Part shown: positions 34,618-42,516 of the stretch, piece by piece | How positions within the stretch are numbered: position 1 is the stretch's first letter | How the letters are laid out: each line of letters opens with the position of its first letter | Origin: Sphaerimonospora sp050942215 | GTDB lineage: Bacteria > Actinomycetota > Actinomycetes > Streptosporangiales > Streptosporangiaceae | Reading direction: 5' to 3' | NCBI RefSeq assembly: GCF_050942215.1 | Contig: NZ_CP192056.1 | Span: 4,712,001-4,776,000, forward strand | DNA: 64,000 nucleotides | Program-made: the position numbers and the translations under genes | Notes under the pieces: model-generated | Seen by the model: the letters and a program-made list of their open reading frames with translations, nothing else | Told to the model about the DNA's origin: nothing | Databases searched by the model: none

Positions 34618-34704
34618 GAAACGGACGCGTACACCACCACCCAGACCAGCCGCCAGGCAGACCCAGGATCCGGGGCGTTACATCAGCTTCACTTTGTGTC
34701 ATCT

Positions 34705-34734
34705 ATTCTCGCCAGTCCCGGAGGATCCTGTCAA
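34705..34734 (-). promoter_or_regulatory. rRNA promoter, proximal
   Basis: Minus strand TTGACA, 18-bp spacer, GAGAAT. The -35 is perfect and the -10 partial. Confidence 0.55.
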
Positions 34735-34826
34735 ACCAGCCCCACCGGCAACCCGGCCAAACCCGCTTGACATCACCCCCGCCACCCGGCGGGAATTCCG
34801 ACCACCCCTTCCGGGGCAACCCCTCT

Positions 34827-34855
34827 AACTTACCCGGCCCGACCCCACCACGCAA
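34827..34855 (-). promoter_or_regulatory. rRNA promoter, distal
   Basis: Minus strand TTGCGT, 17-bp spacer, TAAGTT. It gives a tandem promoter arrangement with the proximal one, as is usual for rRNA operons. Confidence 0.5.
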
Positions 34856-35094
34856 ACCGCAGCGAACCCAAGATCCGAAAAGAAGAGGAGACACCGAGAC
34901 CATACCCGGACGAACCACACCCCGTCGAAACGACCGGGAGAGAGATCCGCCGGATCACCCGGCTCAACAAGATTACCAGAGCTGGACACCAACCGCGGCC
35001 GACCATGCGGTCGGGACAGGATCTGGCAGAACCCGACCGGACACGGCCGTCCGCGGGGACTTGCGGGATCTTTTGGAGACGGTAGAAACGATGG

Positions 35095-36219
35095 GTGATT
35101 CAACAGGGATTCCCACGCGCCCTGGTGGTGCTGCTCGGAGCGGCCGCCGCCGTGGTCACATTGGCCGGAATTCAGGCGGTCGGGTCGATCCTCGGGCCCG
35201 TCGTCCTGGCGCTGACCCTGGTGATCGCCGTATCGCCGGTGCGCAACTGGCTGTCTCGGCATCGTGCCCCCACCTGGATGCAGATCGCCATCCCACTCGC
35301 GATAGTGCTGCTGGTCCTGCTCAGCATGGTGGCGATCCTCAGCCTCGCCGCCGCACAGCTGGCCCTTCTCGCGCCCACCTACGCCACGCAGTTCAACAAG
35401 ATGGTCACGGACCTCCGGCACTGGGCCGCCGGCCTCGGCTACGGCAGCGAGCAGCTCAACGAGGTGCTGTCCTCGCTCGACGCGGGCAAGGTGATCGAGG
35501 TGGCCCAGGGTCTGCTGAGCAGCGTGATGAGCGTGCTGTCCAGCCTCTTCCTGATCGTGGTGCTGCTGCTGGCGATGAGCCTCGACGCCCCGTTCTTCTC
35601 ACGTATCGTCAACGCGGCCGCGGCCGAGCGCCCCGACCTGACCCGGGCGCTCAAGACCTTCACCTACCGGACCCGCCGCTATCTGATCGTCTCGACCCTC
35701 TTCGGTCTGATCTGCGCGGCGCTCGACGTCGCCGCGCTCTACGCGCTCAGCGTGCCTCTGCCTCTGCTCTGGGGAGTGCTCGCGCTGATCACGAACTACA
35801 TTCCGAACATCGGGTTCGTCCTCGGTCTGATCCCGCCCGCGCTGCTCGGGCTGCTGGAGGGCGGACCGAAGACCATGCTGCTGGTGATCATCGCGTACCT
35901 CGTGATCAACGTGGTCGTCCAGTCGTTCATCCAGCCGAAGTTCCTGGGCGACGCCGTAGGCCTGTCCACCACCGCGACGTTCCTGTCGTTGATCGTCTGG
36001 GCGTGGGTTCTGGGACCGCTGGGCGCGCTTCTGGCGATTCCGCTGAGCCTGCTCGTACGAGCCCTGCTCATCGACAGCGATCCGGAGAGCAAATGGACGG
36101 CGGCCCTGCTCTCCGGATCATTGCCGGAACCGGAACCGGAGCAGGCGCCCGAGTCTGCGGGGCCACCCGCTCCGGAGCCGAAGCCGACCCCGCCTCCGGC
36201 GGGACCGGCTACCGGTTGA
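35095..36219 (+). CDS. AI-2E family (PerM/YdiK-type) membrane transporter
   Basis: 374 residues with about eight membrane segments. It has the typical AI-2E/UPF0118 layout: two or three N-terminal helices (LVVLLGAAAAVVTLAGIQAV, VVLALTLVIAVSP), a long amphipathic soluble stretch (about 105-170), then a C-terminal helix bundle with ITNYIPNIGFVLGLIPPALL and FIQPKFLGDAVGLS. Family members export small molecules or ions by proton coupling; the autoinducer-2 name is historical. GTG at 35095; the only upstream ribosome-site-like GGAGA is rather far, so the start is uncertain. The tail is a Pro/Glu-rich extension. Confidence 0.85.
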   Translation: MIQQGFPRALVVLLGAAAAVVTLAGIQAVGSILGPVVLALTLVIAVSPVRNWLSRHRAPTWMQIAIPLAIVLLVLLSMVAILSLAAAQLALLAPTYATQFNKMVTDLRHWAAGLGYGSEQLNEVLSSLDAGKVIEVAQGLLSSVMSVLSSLFLIVVLLLAMSLDAPFFSRIVNAAAAERPDLTRALKTFTYRTRRYLIVSTLFGLICAALDVAALYALSVPLPLLWGVLALITNYIPNIGFVLGLIPPALLGLLEGGPKTMLLVIIAYLVINVVVQSFIQPKFLGDAVGLSTTATFLSLIVWAWVLGPLGALLAIPLSLLVRALLIDSDPESKWTAALLSGSLPEPEPEQAPESAGPPAPEPKPTPPPAGPATG

Positions 36220-36222
36220 TCG

Positions 36223-37551
36223 TCACCTGATCTCCTCGCCCACCTGGGGCTGGGCGGGCGAGGCGTCGGCCTCCGCCGCCTGCCTGCGACTCCACGGCAG
36301 GGCCGCGATGATCAGCGGGAACAGCACGATGGAGCTCATCGCCCATGGCTTGTGCAGTTCGTACCACTGCTCTCCGGGGAACTGGGTGAGCACGAGATAT
36401 CCCAGGGCCGCCCACAGACAGCACCCGAGGATCGCCGGCCAGGCCCAGCGGGTGGGCCGGGCGACCAGGAACGGCATGAACCACAGCAGGTACTGCGCGC
36501 CGAGCCGCGGCGTGAAGATCATGAATGCGAGCAGGATCGCGATCGTGACGTCGACCGGGTGGGCCCTGCGCCACCAGATCAGGCAGGCGACCAGCGAGGC
36601 ATAGATCAGGTACTGGCCGATCCTCGCGGGAGCCGGATCGAGGTTCCACTCTCCCCCGCTCAGCAGGGCCGTCCAGCCCCAGTCGCCCGTGATGGGCCGT
36701 ACGTCACTGGGCCGCAGGCCGATGGCCTGGAGCACGTCGTCGAGCTCGCTCCACTTGGTCCAGCCGCCGATCGGCAGCGACAGCAGGAACAGGATCGGCG
36801 GTACGCCGGTCGCGACCAGCGAGACCAGGCGGGAGCGCAGTCCCGGGAGGAGCATGAGCATCGCCGGCACGAGGATCACCGGCCAGCTCTTCGCGCACAG
36901 CGCGAGCCCCATCAGCAGCCCCGCCCCCACGGCCCGGCCGGTGGCCGCGCGGTCCGCGTCCAGAGGGTGCGTGAGGCGGCGTAGGAACTCGCCCGGACGC
37001 AGCCAGGGCAGCGGCTCGGGGCGTTGCCAGCCCTCGGGCCCGCGGGCCACGACGTACGCCGCGACGGCGAAGACCAGCGAGACCGGCTCGACCTGGCCGT
37101 GCACGGAGGCGACGAGGATCGCCAGCGGGTTGCACGCGTACTGGAAGGCGCGCAGCCGTGCGGCGGTGCCTCCGGCCAGTTTGCCGACCAGCGGGATCAG
37201 CACGATGTCGGCGGCCACGGTCACCAGCCTGCCGGTGACCTCCCAGGGGATGCCCAGCCAGAGCAGCAGGCCGTACATGTAGGGGATCGTCGGCAGGAAG
37301 TGCCACCCGCCGTTGCTCTCGAGCACCGGGTCTCGGTGGTTGAGGATCGCCTCACCGGCCGGTTTGAAGCTGCCGACGTAGTCGGGCGGCTGCCATCCGT
37401 CCGTGGCGGCGATCACCAGGATCAGCGCGCGGACGCCGATGCCGACCGCCAGGGTCACCGCGAGGGAGGGCTTCCAGCCCTTCCGCTCCGCGACCACCGC
37501 GACAACGACTCCGGCTATGAGCACGAGGGCTGTGTGGATTGCGTAATGCAT
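36223..37551 (-). CDS. Polytopic membrane protein, GT-C/GT87-like glycosyltransferase
   Basis: About 442 residues and 10-11 membrane segments. The first extracytoplasmic loop carries DGWQPPDYVGSFKPAGEAIL, and later segments include KSWPVILVPAMLMLLPG, GWTALLSGG and MIFTPRLGAQYLLWFMPFLV. That layout (acidic residue early, large loops, late PQYLLW-like motif) is of GT-C enzymes of the GT87/mannosyltransferase kind, which use polyprenyl-phosphate sugars at the outer membrane face. ATG at 37551 is chosen since the hydrophobic N-terminus begins there; no good ribosome site was seen, and the frame opens at 37653. The stop lies 3 bp from the convergent permease stop. Confidence 0.65.
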   Translation of the reverse strand: MHYAIHTALVLIAGVVVAVVAERKGWKPSLAVTLAVGIGVRALILVIAATDGWQPPDYVGSFKPAGEAILNHRDPVLESNGGWHFLPTIPYMYGLLLWLGIPWEVTGRLVTVAADIVLIPLVGKLAGGTAARLRAFQYACNPLAILVASVHGQVEPVSLVFAVAAYVVARGPEGWQRPEPLPWLRPGEFLRRLTHPLDADRAATGRAVGAGLLMGLALCAKSWPVILVPAMLMLLPGLRSRLVSLVATGVPPILFLLSLPIGGWTKWSELDDVLQAIGLRPSDVRPITGDWGWTALLSGGEWNLDPAPARIGQYLIYASLVACLIWWRRAHPVDVTIAILLAFMIFTPRLGAQYLLWFMPFLVARPTRWAWPAILGCCLWAALGYLVLTQFPGEQWYELHKPWAMSSIVLFPLIIAALPWSRRQAAEADASPAQPQVGEEIR

Positions 37552-37595
37552 GGCGAAGCCAAGCGTGCCCCACAAACGGTGAAGGAGGCGACTCG

Positions 37596-37682
37596 ATGGA
37601 AGATTTCTGGTCCCCCCGTCGCGCTCTGTCACTATTCGCGGTATTCTGGCCACTCACAGTAACAACTGGGAGACCTCGATGA
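37596..37682 (+). CDS. Micro-ORF 1 of a coupled pair, 28 residues
   Basis: Unrecognised. ATG at 37596 is preceded by GAAGGAGG, a near-perfect Shine-Dalgarno, at seven bases. The peptide opens MEDFWSPRR and continues with the hydrophobic run ALSLFAVFWPLTVTT before a basic GRPR end. Its TGA overlaps the ATG of micro-ORF 2 (ATGA), the classic sign of translational coupling. It lies 44 bp from the divergent glycosyltransferase-like gene, so its promoter probably sits inside that gene's 5' end. It could be a regulatory leader or a membrane micro-peptide. Confidence 0.6.
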   Translation: MEDFWSPRRALSLFAVFWPLTVTTGRPR

Positions 37683-37780
37683 AGATGCGGCTCTGGATCA
37701 CCCTCACTGTGGCGACCTTCGTTGGCATGCTCATCGGCCTGCTGGCCCCCACGCGAAGCGGCGGCCGGCACGACAGGTAA
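37679..37780 (+). CDS. Micro-ORF 2 of a coupled pair, 33-residue single-pass membrane peptide
   Basis: Unrecognised. ATG at 37679 overlaps the stop of micro-ORF 1 and has its own GGGAG six bases upstream. The sequence has a short basic start (MKMR), one clear membrane segment (LWITLTVATFVGMLIGLLA) and a basic, polar tail (PTRSGGRHDR), giving an expected N-in or tail-in single-span topology. The last codons form the ascending arm of a 15-bp-stem terminator, so the transcript ends right here. Small hydrophobic peptides of this shape include toxins, transporter subunits and stress peptides; none can be assigned. Confidence 0.65.
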   Translation: MKMRLWITLTVATFVGMLIGLLAPTRSGGRHDR

Positions 37781-37807
37781 CGGGGGGTGATTCCTGTCGT
37801 GCCGGCC
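37763..37807. terminator. Strong bidirectional hairpin after the micro-ORF pair
   Basis: A perfect 15-bp inverted repeat (GGCCGGCACGACAGG and its complement) with a 15-nt loop. The first arm is inside the end of micro-ORF 2. It separates this from the convergent chitinase gene. Confidence 0.85.
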
Positions 37808-37884
37808 GCCCGATCACGGGCCGGGCCGGAGCCGGGGCGCGTCCCGGCCCGCCCGGCCCCGGTCATCGGAACCGGTCTTCCAGC

Positions 37885-39336
37885 TCAGAAGCCGGCGGTC
37901 ACCCGGGTGAAGTCCCAGTCGTTCTGGGCGATTCCGCTGCAGTTCTGGGCCACGCCGCCGTTGGGGCAGGGACGGTCCCTGTTGACCGACCAGAAGGCCA
38001 GCCTCCCGAGCCCCTTCGACTTGGCGTAGTCCCGGATCCTGGTCCAGGTGTCCACCGAGGTCAGCTCATACTGGTCGGACAGGCCATTCATGCCCGAAAT
38101 GCCCATATGGGCGTACGCGGTCGCGTCGGGCCAGCCCCACGCGGACTTGAGCGCGTTCTTCAGTCCCTCGGCCGCGTTGACCGTGTTTCCGTACATGTCG
38201 GCGCCGCCGCCGAAGTCGAACGGCATGATCGTGTAGTTGTCGATGTCGACGCCGAGCGCCTTGGCCTGGTTGATCAGCCGCGTGCCGTAGTACGTCGGCC
38301 CGGTGGTGGCGGTGCCGAACGTGACGACGACCTTGACGCTCGGGTTCTTCTGCTTGACGATCTTGAGGGCGTTGAGGATGCGGTCCTGCACCGTGGTGTT
38401 CTCGAACTCGTCGGAGTTCTCGATGTCGAAGTCCACCACGGCCGGCCGGTGGGCGTCGATGACCTTCTGCACCGCGTCGGCGAACGCGGCAGGCGTGGAG
38501 CAGTTCGGGCCGAGCTTGTTGCCCGACCAGCCGCCGAAGGAGATCTGCACGTTGCCGCCGGCGTTCTTGATCTGGGAGATCGCCGCCGCGTCCTGACCGC
38601 CCAGCAGCGGACGCTGGCCGTCCCAGGCGGGGTTGCATCCGCCGCTGGAGAGGATGAACGCCATGGTGAACTGTTTGACCCCGGTGGCGTTCATGACCGT
38701 GACCGGACTGGGCGGGTTGCCCCAGCCCGTGTAGAAGTACGGCGCGCCGGGCAGTTTGCCGCCACCCGTGCAGCCGCTCGTGGTGCCGGTGACCGCCGAG
38801 CTCGCCACGGACTCACCGTTCGAGTTGTACGCCTTGACGGTGTAGGTGTGCGTGGTGCAGGCGCCGAGGCCGGAGATCGTGGTGCTGGTCCCGCCCGCGG
38901 TGCCCGCCACCCCGGCGTCCTCGTACACGCGGTAGCCGGTGACGGTGCCCGAGGAGGCTCCCCAGCTCAGCGAGATCGAATTGGTGGTGGTCCCGGTGAC
39001 GCTCGGCGTTCCCGGCCTGCCCGGCGCTCCCGCCGGAGGAGTCGGACTGGGGCTGGGGGTTCCTCCGCCGCCGACGACCTTCCACAGCGCCGGGACGATC
39101 GGCGGCTCCCAGCCGGGCAGGGAGGTGTGGCCCTGGATGCACTCGTACTCGACGCCGTTGTAGGTCACCCGGTCGCCGGTCCTGTAGGCGGTCCACGCCG
39201 CCCAGGCCGGGGCGGCGAGAGCCGTGCTCGCCCCGGCGGTCACCTGGCCGTAGGCGACGGGGGCGGTGACGGCGAGACCGGTCACCGACAGCGCCAAGGC
39301 GGTGAGAGTCGCCGTCAATGTGCGGCTTGATCTCAT
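37885..39336 (-). CDS. Secreted GH18 chitinase with CBM5/12 and FnIII domains
   Basis: 483 residues. A signal peptide (MRSSRTLTATLTALALSVTG, cleavage near AYG|QV) leads to a CBM5/12 (about 42-88, AWTAYRTGDRVTYNGVEYEC), a Ser/Pro linker, an FnIII domain (about 105-187) and the GH18 barrel (about 195-483). The catalytic acid motif is VVDFDIEN (about 297-303), with the substrate segment QISFGGWSG and a C-terminal FWSVNRDRPC. It cleaves chitin outside the cell and retains all key residues. ATG at 39336 with GAAGGACAG upstream. A decayed chitinase remnant lies immediately upstream on the same strand. Confidence 0.95.
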   Translation of the reverse strand: MRSSRTLTATLTALALSVTGLAVTAPVAYGQVTAGASTALAAPAWAAWTAYRTGDRVTYNGVEYECIQGHTSLPGWEPPIVPALWKVVGGGGTPSPSPTPPAGAPGRPGTPSVTGTTTNSISLSWGASSGTVTGYRVYEDAGVAGTAGGTSTTISGLGACTTHTYTVKAYNSNGESVASSAVTGTTSGCTGGGKLPGAPYFYTGWGNPPSPVTVMNATGVKQFTMAFILSSGGCNPAWDGQRPLLGGQDAAAISQIKNAGGNVQISFGGWSGNKLGPNCSTPAAFADAVQKVIDAHRPAVVDFDIENSDEFENTTVQDRILNALKIVKQKNPSVKVVVTFGTATTGPTYYGTRLINQAKALGVDIDNYTIMPFDFGGGADMYGNTVNAAEGLKNALKSAWGWPDATAYAHMGISGMNGLSDQYELTSVDTWTRIRDYAKSKGLGRLAFWSVNRDRPCPNGGVAQNCSGIAQNDWDFTRVTAGF

Positions 39337-39385
39337 GGCTGTCCTTCGAGGAAGGGGATGGGGGGTGATTTTGGGCTTCTCGCGA

Positions 39386-39565
39386 TCAGCCGAGGCCGTC
39401 GAGGTACGCCCGATGGTTACGGGAGAACTCGAAACCGTGGTACTCGTCCCGGTTGATGGACCACGTCATCAGGCCTCGTGGGCCGAGGAAGACGCCGTGC
39501 GGCCGGTAGGAGCCACAGCCGGTCGCTCCCAGCGCCAGTACGGCTACCGCCGCCGGCTTTAGCAC
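39386..39565 (-). pseudogene. Chitinase (GH18) remnant: signal peptide joined to the extreme C-terminus
   Basis: An open frame of about 60 codons. It begins with a ribosome site (GAGAGG) and a secretion/lipoprotein-like signal (LKPAAVAVLALGATGCG), then runs directly into GLMTWSINRDEYHGFEFSRN and ends HRAYLDGLG. That ending is the last beta-strand and helix of a GH18 chitinase (compare FWSINWDE...FSRNHRAYLD). The whole catalytic barrel, several hundred residues, is missing, so this is an internal-deletion remnant of a second chitinase. A short secreted peptide could still be made. Confidence 0.7.
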
Positions 39566-39589
39566 GGACACATTCCTCTCACTTTCACC

Positions 39590-39835
39590 GTGATCTTGCG
39601 AAACCTCGCAGACATGGTCGATGACCTGGCCCGACACTCATCGTGATCTTGCAGAAATCAGCGGGGTACGGTCGTGAGCCGCACCTTCACCTTCCGTGAT
39701 CTTGCAGTGCATCAAGAGTGCAAGATCACGGAGGACGTTTCGCCAGCTCAGAGGAGATGTCTGCGAGATTCTGCAAGATCACGGGCGGTTTTTCCGCTGG
39801 CCAGACCGGCCATGTGCGAGTAATTACAAGATCAT
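39590..39835. repeat. Palindromic 53-bp-phased repeat element, copy A
   Basis: Six copies of an 11-bp motif close to GTGATCTTGCA. Three are direct, starting at 39590, 39643 and 39696; three are inverted, occupying 39719-39729, 39772-39782 and 39825-39835. All steps within an arm are exactly 53 bp. Each complete 53-bp unit has a conserved first 20 bp (GTGATCTTGCAGAAACTCGC) and a second short block (TGASCTGS at unit positions 33-40) with variable DNA between. The inner pair forms a central palindrome with a 12-bp gap. A homologous element lies at 46002. Function is unknown. Confidence 0.9.
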
Positions 39836-40147
39836 GCGGGGGGTTGGAGGGGGTGATTCCTGGGGGTTGGGGGGTGGTCATGGGATCCGTACGGCCGGCG
39901 GCCAACCGAGGCGGCCGGATAGGACGGCGCCGGCCGTACGGCGCTCTGGGGCGCCTGGGGACGTGACGCGGATGGAGGTTACGGGTCCGAGAGGGCCATG
40001 ATGCGGCTCCGAGTCATCTTTCTGTTAGGAAAGTTTCCTAAGAGTTGATCGGATCGTAGCCCTATGTGCGATGGCCGCACAAGACCCAAACCGCATGTTT
40101 TCTGACCACGGGTGTCAGGACCCGGCAGCCTCCCGGTGAACACGGAG
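39836..40147. other. Non-coding stretch between repeat element A and the M4 protease terminator
   Basis: About 310 bp, G-rich near the repeat (GGGGGTTGGAGGGGGTGATT) and then ordinary. I see no gene, no convincing promoter and no repeat unit in it. Confidence 0.6.
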
Positions 40148-40181
40148 GGGCCCGGTTCGGCCAGGTGGCCGAACCGGGCCC
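40148..40181. terminator. Terminator of the thermolysin-like protease gene
   Basis: A perfect 15-bp inverted repeat (GGGCCCGGTTCGGCC and its complement) with a 4-nt loop, 16 bp beyond the minus-strand stop. Confidence 0.88.
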
Positions 40182-40197
40182 GGTCGCCCTTGAGAGA

Positions 40198-42144
40198 TCA
40201 GGGCGCGTCGTATCCGAGGGTGTAGGCGCCGGAGCCGCTGTAGGCGTTGACGCGATAGCGGTAGTAGCCGGCGCTACCGCTGTAGCTGAGGGTCTCGTCG
40301 GCGCCCGGGGTGATGCCCTGAGCGACGGTCGTCCAGGAGGATCCCGACCACTTCTGCAGGTAGAGGTCGTAGTCGGTGCCGTTGGGGCCGTCCAGGCAGG
40401 CGCGGTGCGTGCCGGAGGCGCCGGTGTAGAAGTAGCTGCCGTCGGGCTGGTAGGCGTTGGATCCGGAGCTCAGCGTGCCGGTCTTGACGGTCTCATACCC
40501 CTGGCAGGTGTCGGGAGTCGGGGACGGGGACGGGGTGCCGCTGCAGGAGGAGTCGCTGCCGGACACGTTGACCGCGGTCCAGGCCGCCTGCACGGTCTTG
40601 TACTCGAGGGAGCAGATGCCGTAGAGGTCGGTCGCGGCGCGCAGGGTGTAGGCGCGAGCCGTGTTGCCGGGGTTGCCGGAGTTCACGTAGCGGGTGCTGG
40701 AGGTGAAGTAGTTGGCCAGCGCGCGGAACCAGATCTTCGCCGCCTTGTCCCGGCCGATGCCGGCCACGGCTGAGGCCGAGCCGCACACCGGCGAGTTGCC
40801 GTACTGCGTGCTGCCCGAACCCTCGGCGAGGATGAAGAAGAAGTGGTTTCCCACGCCGGAGGAGTAGTGCACGTCGACGCTGTTGGTGCTGGTCGACCAG
40901 CACGAGTGCGATCGGCCGTCCAGTGACGGGTTGTACATGTACCGCAACGGGGTGCCGTTGCCGTTGATGTTGATCTTCTCCCCGATGTCGTAGTCGCCGG
41001 GGTCGGAGCCGTTGCCGGAGTAGAACTCGACCATGGTGCCGAAGATGTCGCTGGTCGCCTCGTTGAGGCCGCCGGACTCCCCGGAGTAGGTCAGGTTGGC
41101 GGTGCGCTCGGTCACGCCGTGGGACATCTCGTGCCCGGCCACGTCGATCGCGACCAGCGGACGGGAGTTGCCCGACCCGTCGCCGTAGGTCATCTGGGAA
41201 CCGTCCCAGAAGGCGTTCACATAGTTGTTGCCGTAGTGGACCCGGCTCGGCACGCCCTGTCCGTTGCCGAAGATGCCGTTGCGGCCGTGCACGTTCTTGA
41301 AGTAGTCGAACGTGGTCGCCGCTCCGTAGTGCGCGTCGACGCCGGCGCTCTGCCGGTTGCCGCTGGAGCCGTTGCCCCAGGTGTTGTCGGCGTCGGTGAA
41401 CGTCGTGCAGGTGCCGCTGGTGCGGTTGTTCATGTCACAGGTACGGCCGTTGCCGCGGTCGGCGTCGACCATGCTGTAGGAGCCGCCCGACCCCGAGGTG
41501 GAGATCGTCACGGTGCCCGAGTAGATCGAGTTGCCGACGCCGTCCACATGCATGATCTCGTCGAACGACGTCAGGACCGCCCCGGTGACCGCATCGGTGA
41601 TCACGTGTAGCCGGGACGGGGTCTGCCCGTCCTGCGCCACGCCGCTGACCACGGTCTCCCAGGCCAGCCTGCCGTACCCGGAGGAGGCGTCGACGATCAG
41701 TTCCGGCTTGGCGATCTCGCCGACCTCTCCGGTGAACGCGTCCCTCGCCCCGGCCGCCGCGTCCGCGGCGCTGATCTTGGGGGTGACGCCGAGTGTGAGC
41801 GGAGCCGCGAGACCCACCGACGCCCCGTCGAAGGCGCCGTCCCTGTTCAGGTGGACGACGAAGTCGCCGCCGAGGACCCGCAGATTGTGATACTTCCGGA
41901 TGTAGCGCACGTGCGCCGCGCCGTCGCCGTCCACGTTGGCGACCGACACGGTGTACCTGTCCGAGCCGCCGGCGCGCACCGACTCGCCGTGCTGCACGAT
42001 GGCCTGGTCGGCCCTGGCGACGACGGAGGGGTCGGGGGTCGGGTCCGTCGCCGTCGAGGCGGCGGCCACGGACATGGGGATCGCGGTCGCGACGGCCGCG
42101 GCGGCGATGCCGAACGGGGCCAGCCTTCGGAGGAAACCTCTCAT
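40198..42144 (-). CDS. Secreted M4 (thermolysin-like) metalloprotease with PPC domain
   Basis: 648 residues. A signal peptide (1-28), FTP and PepSY propeptide (RYIRKYHNLRVLGGDFVVHL) and peptidase M4 domain follow. The zinc ligands are HEMSH (about 336-340) and Glu in GGLNEATSD about 20 residues later; the active-site region VDVHYSSGVGNH is intact. A short Ser/Pro linker joins a C-terminal pre-peptidase PPC domain (about 545-648). It is secreted as a zymogen and degrades protein outside the cell. ATG at 42144 with GAGGACAAC upstream. A strong terminator follows. Confidence 0.95.
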   Translation of the reverse strand: MRGFLRRLAPFGIAAAAVATAIPMSVAAASTATDPTPDPSVVARADQAIVQHGESVRAGGSDRYTVSVANVDGDGAAHVRYIRKYHNLRVLGGDFVVHLNRDGAFDGASVGLAAPLTLGVTPKISAADAAAGARDAFTGEVGEIAKPELIVDASSGYGRLAWETVVSGVAQDGQTPSRLHVITDAVTGAVLTSFDEIMHVDGVGNSIYSGTVTISTSGSGGSYSMVDADRGNGRTCDMNNRTSGTCTTFTDADNTWGNGSSGNRQSAGVDAHYGAATTFDYFKNVHGRNGIFGNGQGVPSRVHYGNNYVNAFWDGSQMTYGDGSGNSRPLVAIDVAGHEMSHGVTERTANLTYSGESGGLNEATSDIFGTMVEFYSGNGSDPGDYDIGEKININGNGTPLRYMYNPSLDGRSHSCWSTSTNSVDVHYSSGVGNHFFFILAEGSGSTQYGNSPVCGSASAVAGIGRDKAAKIWFRALANYFTSSTRYVNSGNPGNTARAYTLRAATDLYGICSLEYKTVQAAWTAVNVSGSDSSCSGTPSPSPTPDTCQGYETVKTGTLSSGSNAYQPDGSYFYTGASGTHRACLDGPNGTDYDLYLQKWSGSSWTTVAQGITPGADETLSYSGSAGYYRYRVNAYSGSGAYTLGYDAP

Positions 42145-42516
42145 GTTGTCCTCGCTGCTAGACGATGTGGGGGCACGCGGTGCCGGCCGGATGGCCGTAC
42201 CGCGACATCGACGCGGGACCTGTACCGGTCGTTCATCGCCCGGACAGGGCAGGAGCGCCGCGACCAGACCGTCCCAATCCCGACAGACCGGGTCAACGAT
42301 CTGTACGGATCATGCAAACTCTGTCGATCCGTACGGCAGCGCGATCACAGCCGGCGGGACGCAGGTGACAGATGATGACGAAGTGACACGCTTCGGGCCA
42401 CGGTTGGCAAGGAAATCGACAAAGCGGTGCGCCCCGCCTCCGGCCCCCGATCAGCCCGGACAGGCCGGTCCGCGATGATGGAGACCGGCTCGCGGGAGAA
42501 CAGCCGGCCGCGGAGA
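42145..42516. other. Intergenic region upstream of the M4 protease
   Basis: About 370 bp. It has an imperfect inverted repeat CTGTACGGATC ... GATCCGTACGG (42301-42336) that could be an operator or weak hairpin. No ORF with a ribosome site was seen. Confidence 0.5.

Larger units (their letters stand above)
34454..35094. other. rRNA operon promoter and leader region
   Basis: About 640 bp between the 16S gene and the divergent permease. It holds a boxA-like leader element (34603-34617), a near promoter (34705-34734) and a far promoter (34827-34855) on the minus strand. The permease promoter should lie in the last 200 bp; no clear -10 was found for it. Confidence 0.6.

Noticed and set aside
42301..42336. 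Operator palindrome upstream of the M4 protease
   Set aside because: The 11-bp arms are imperfect and contain GTACGG, a very frequent word in this window.
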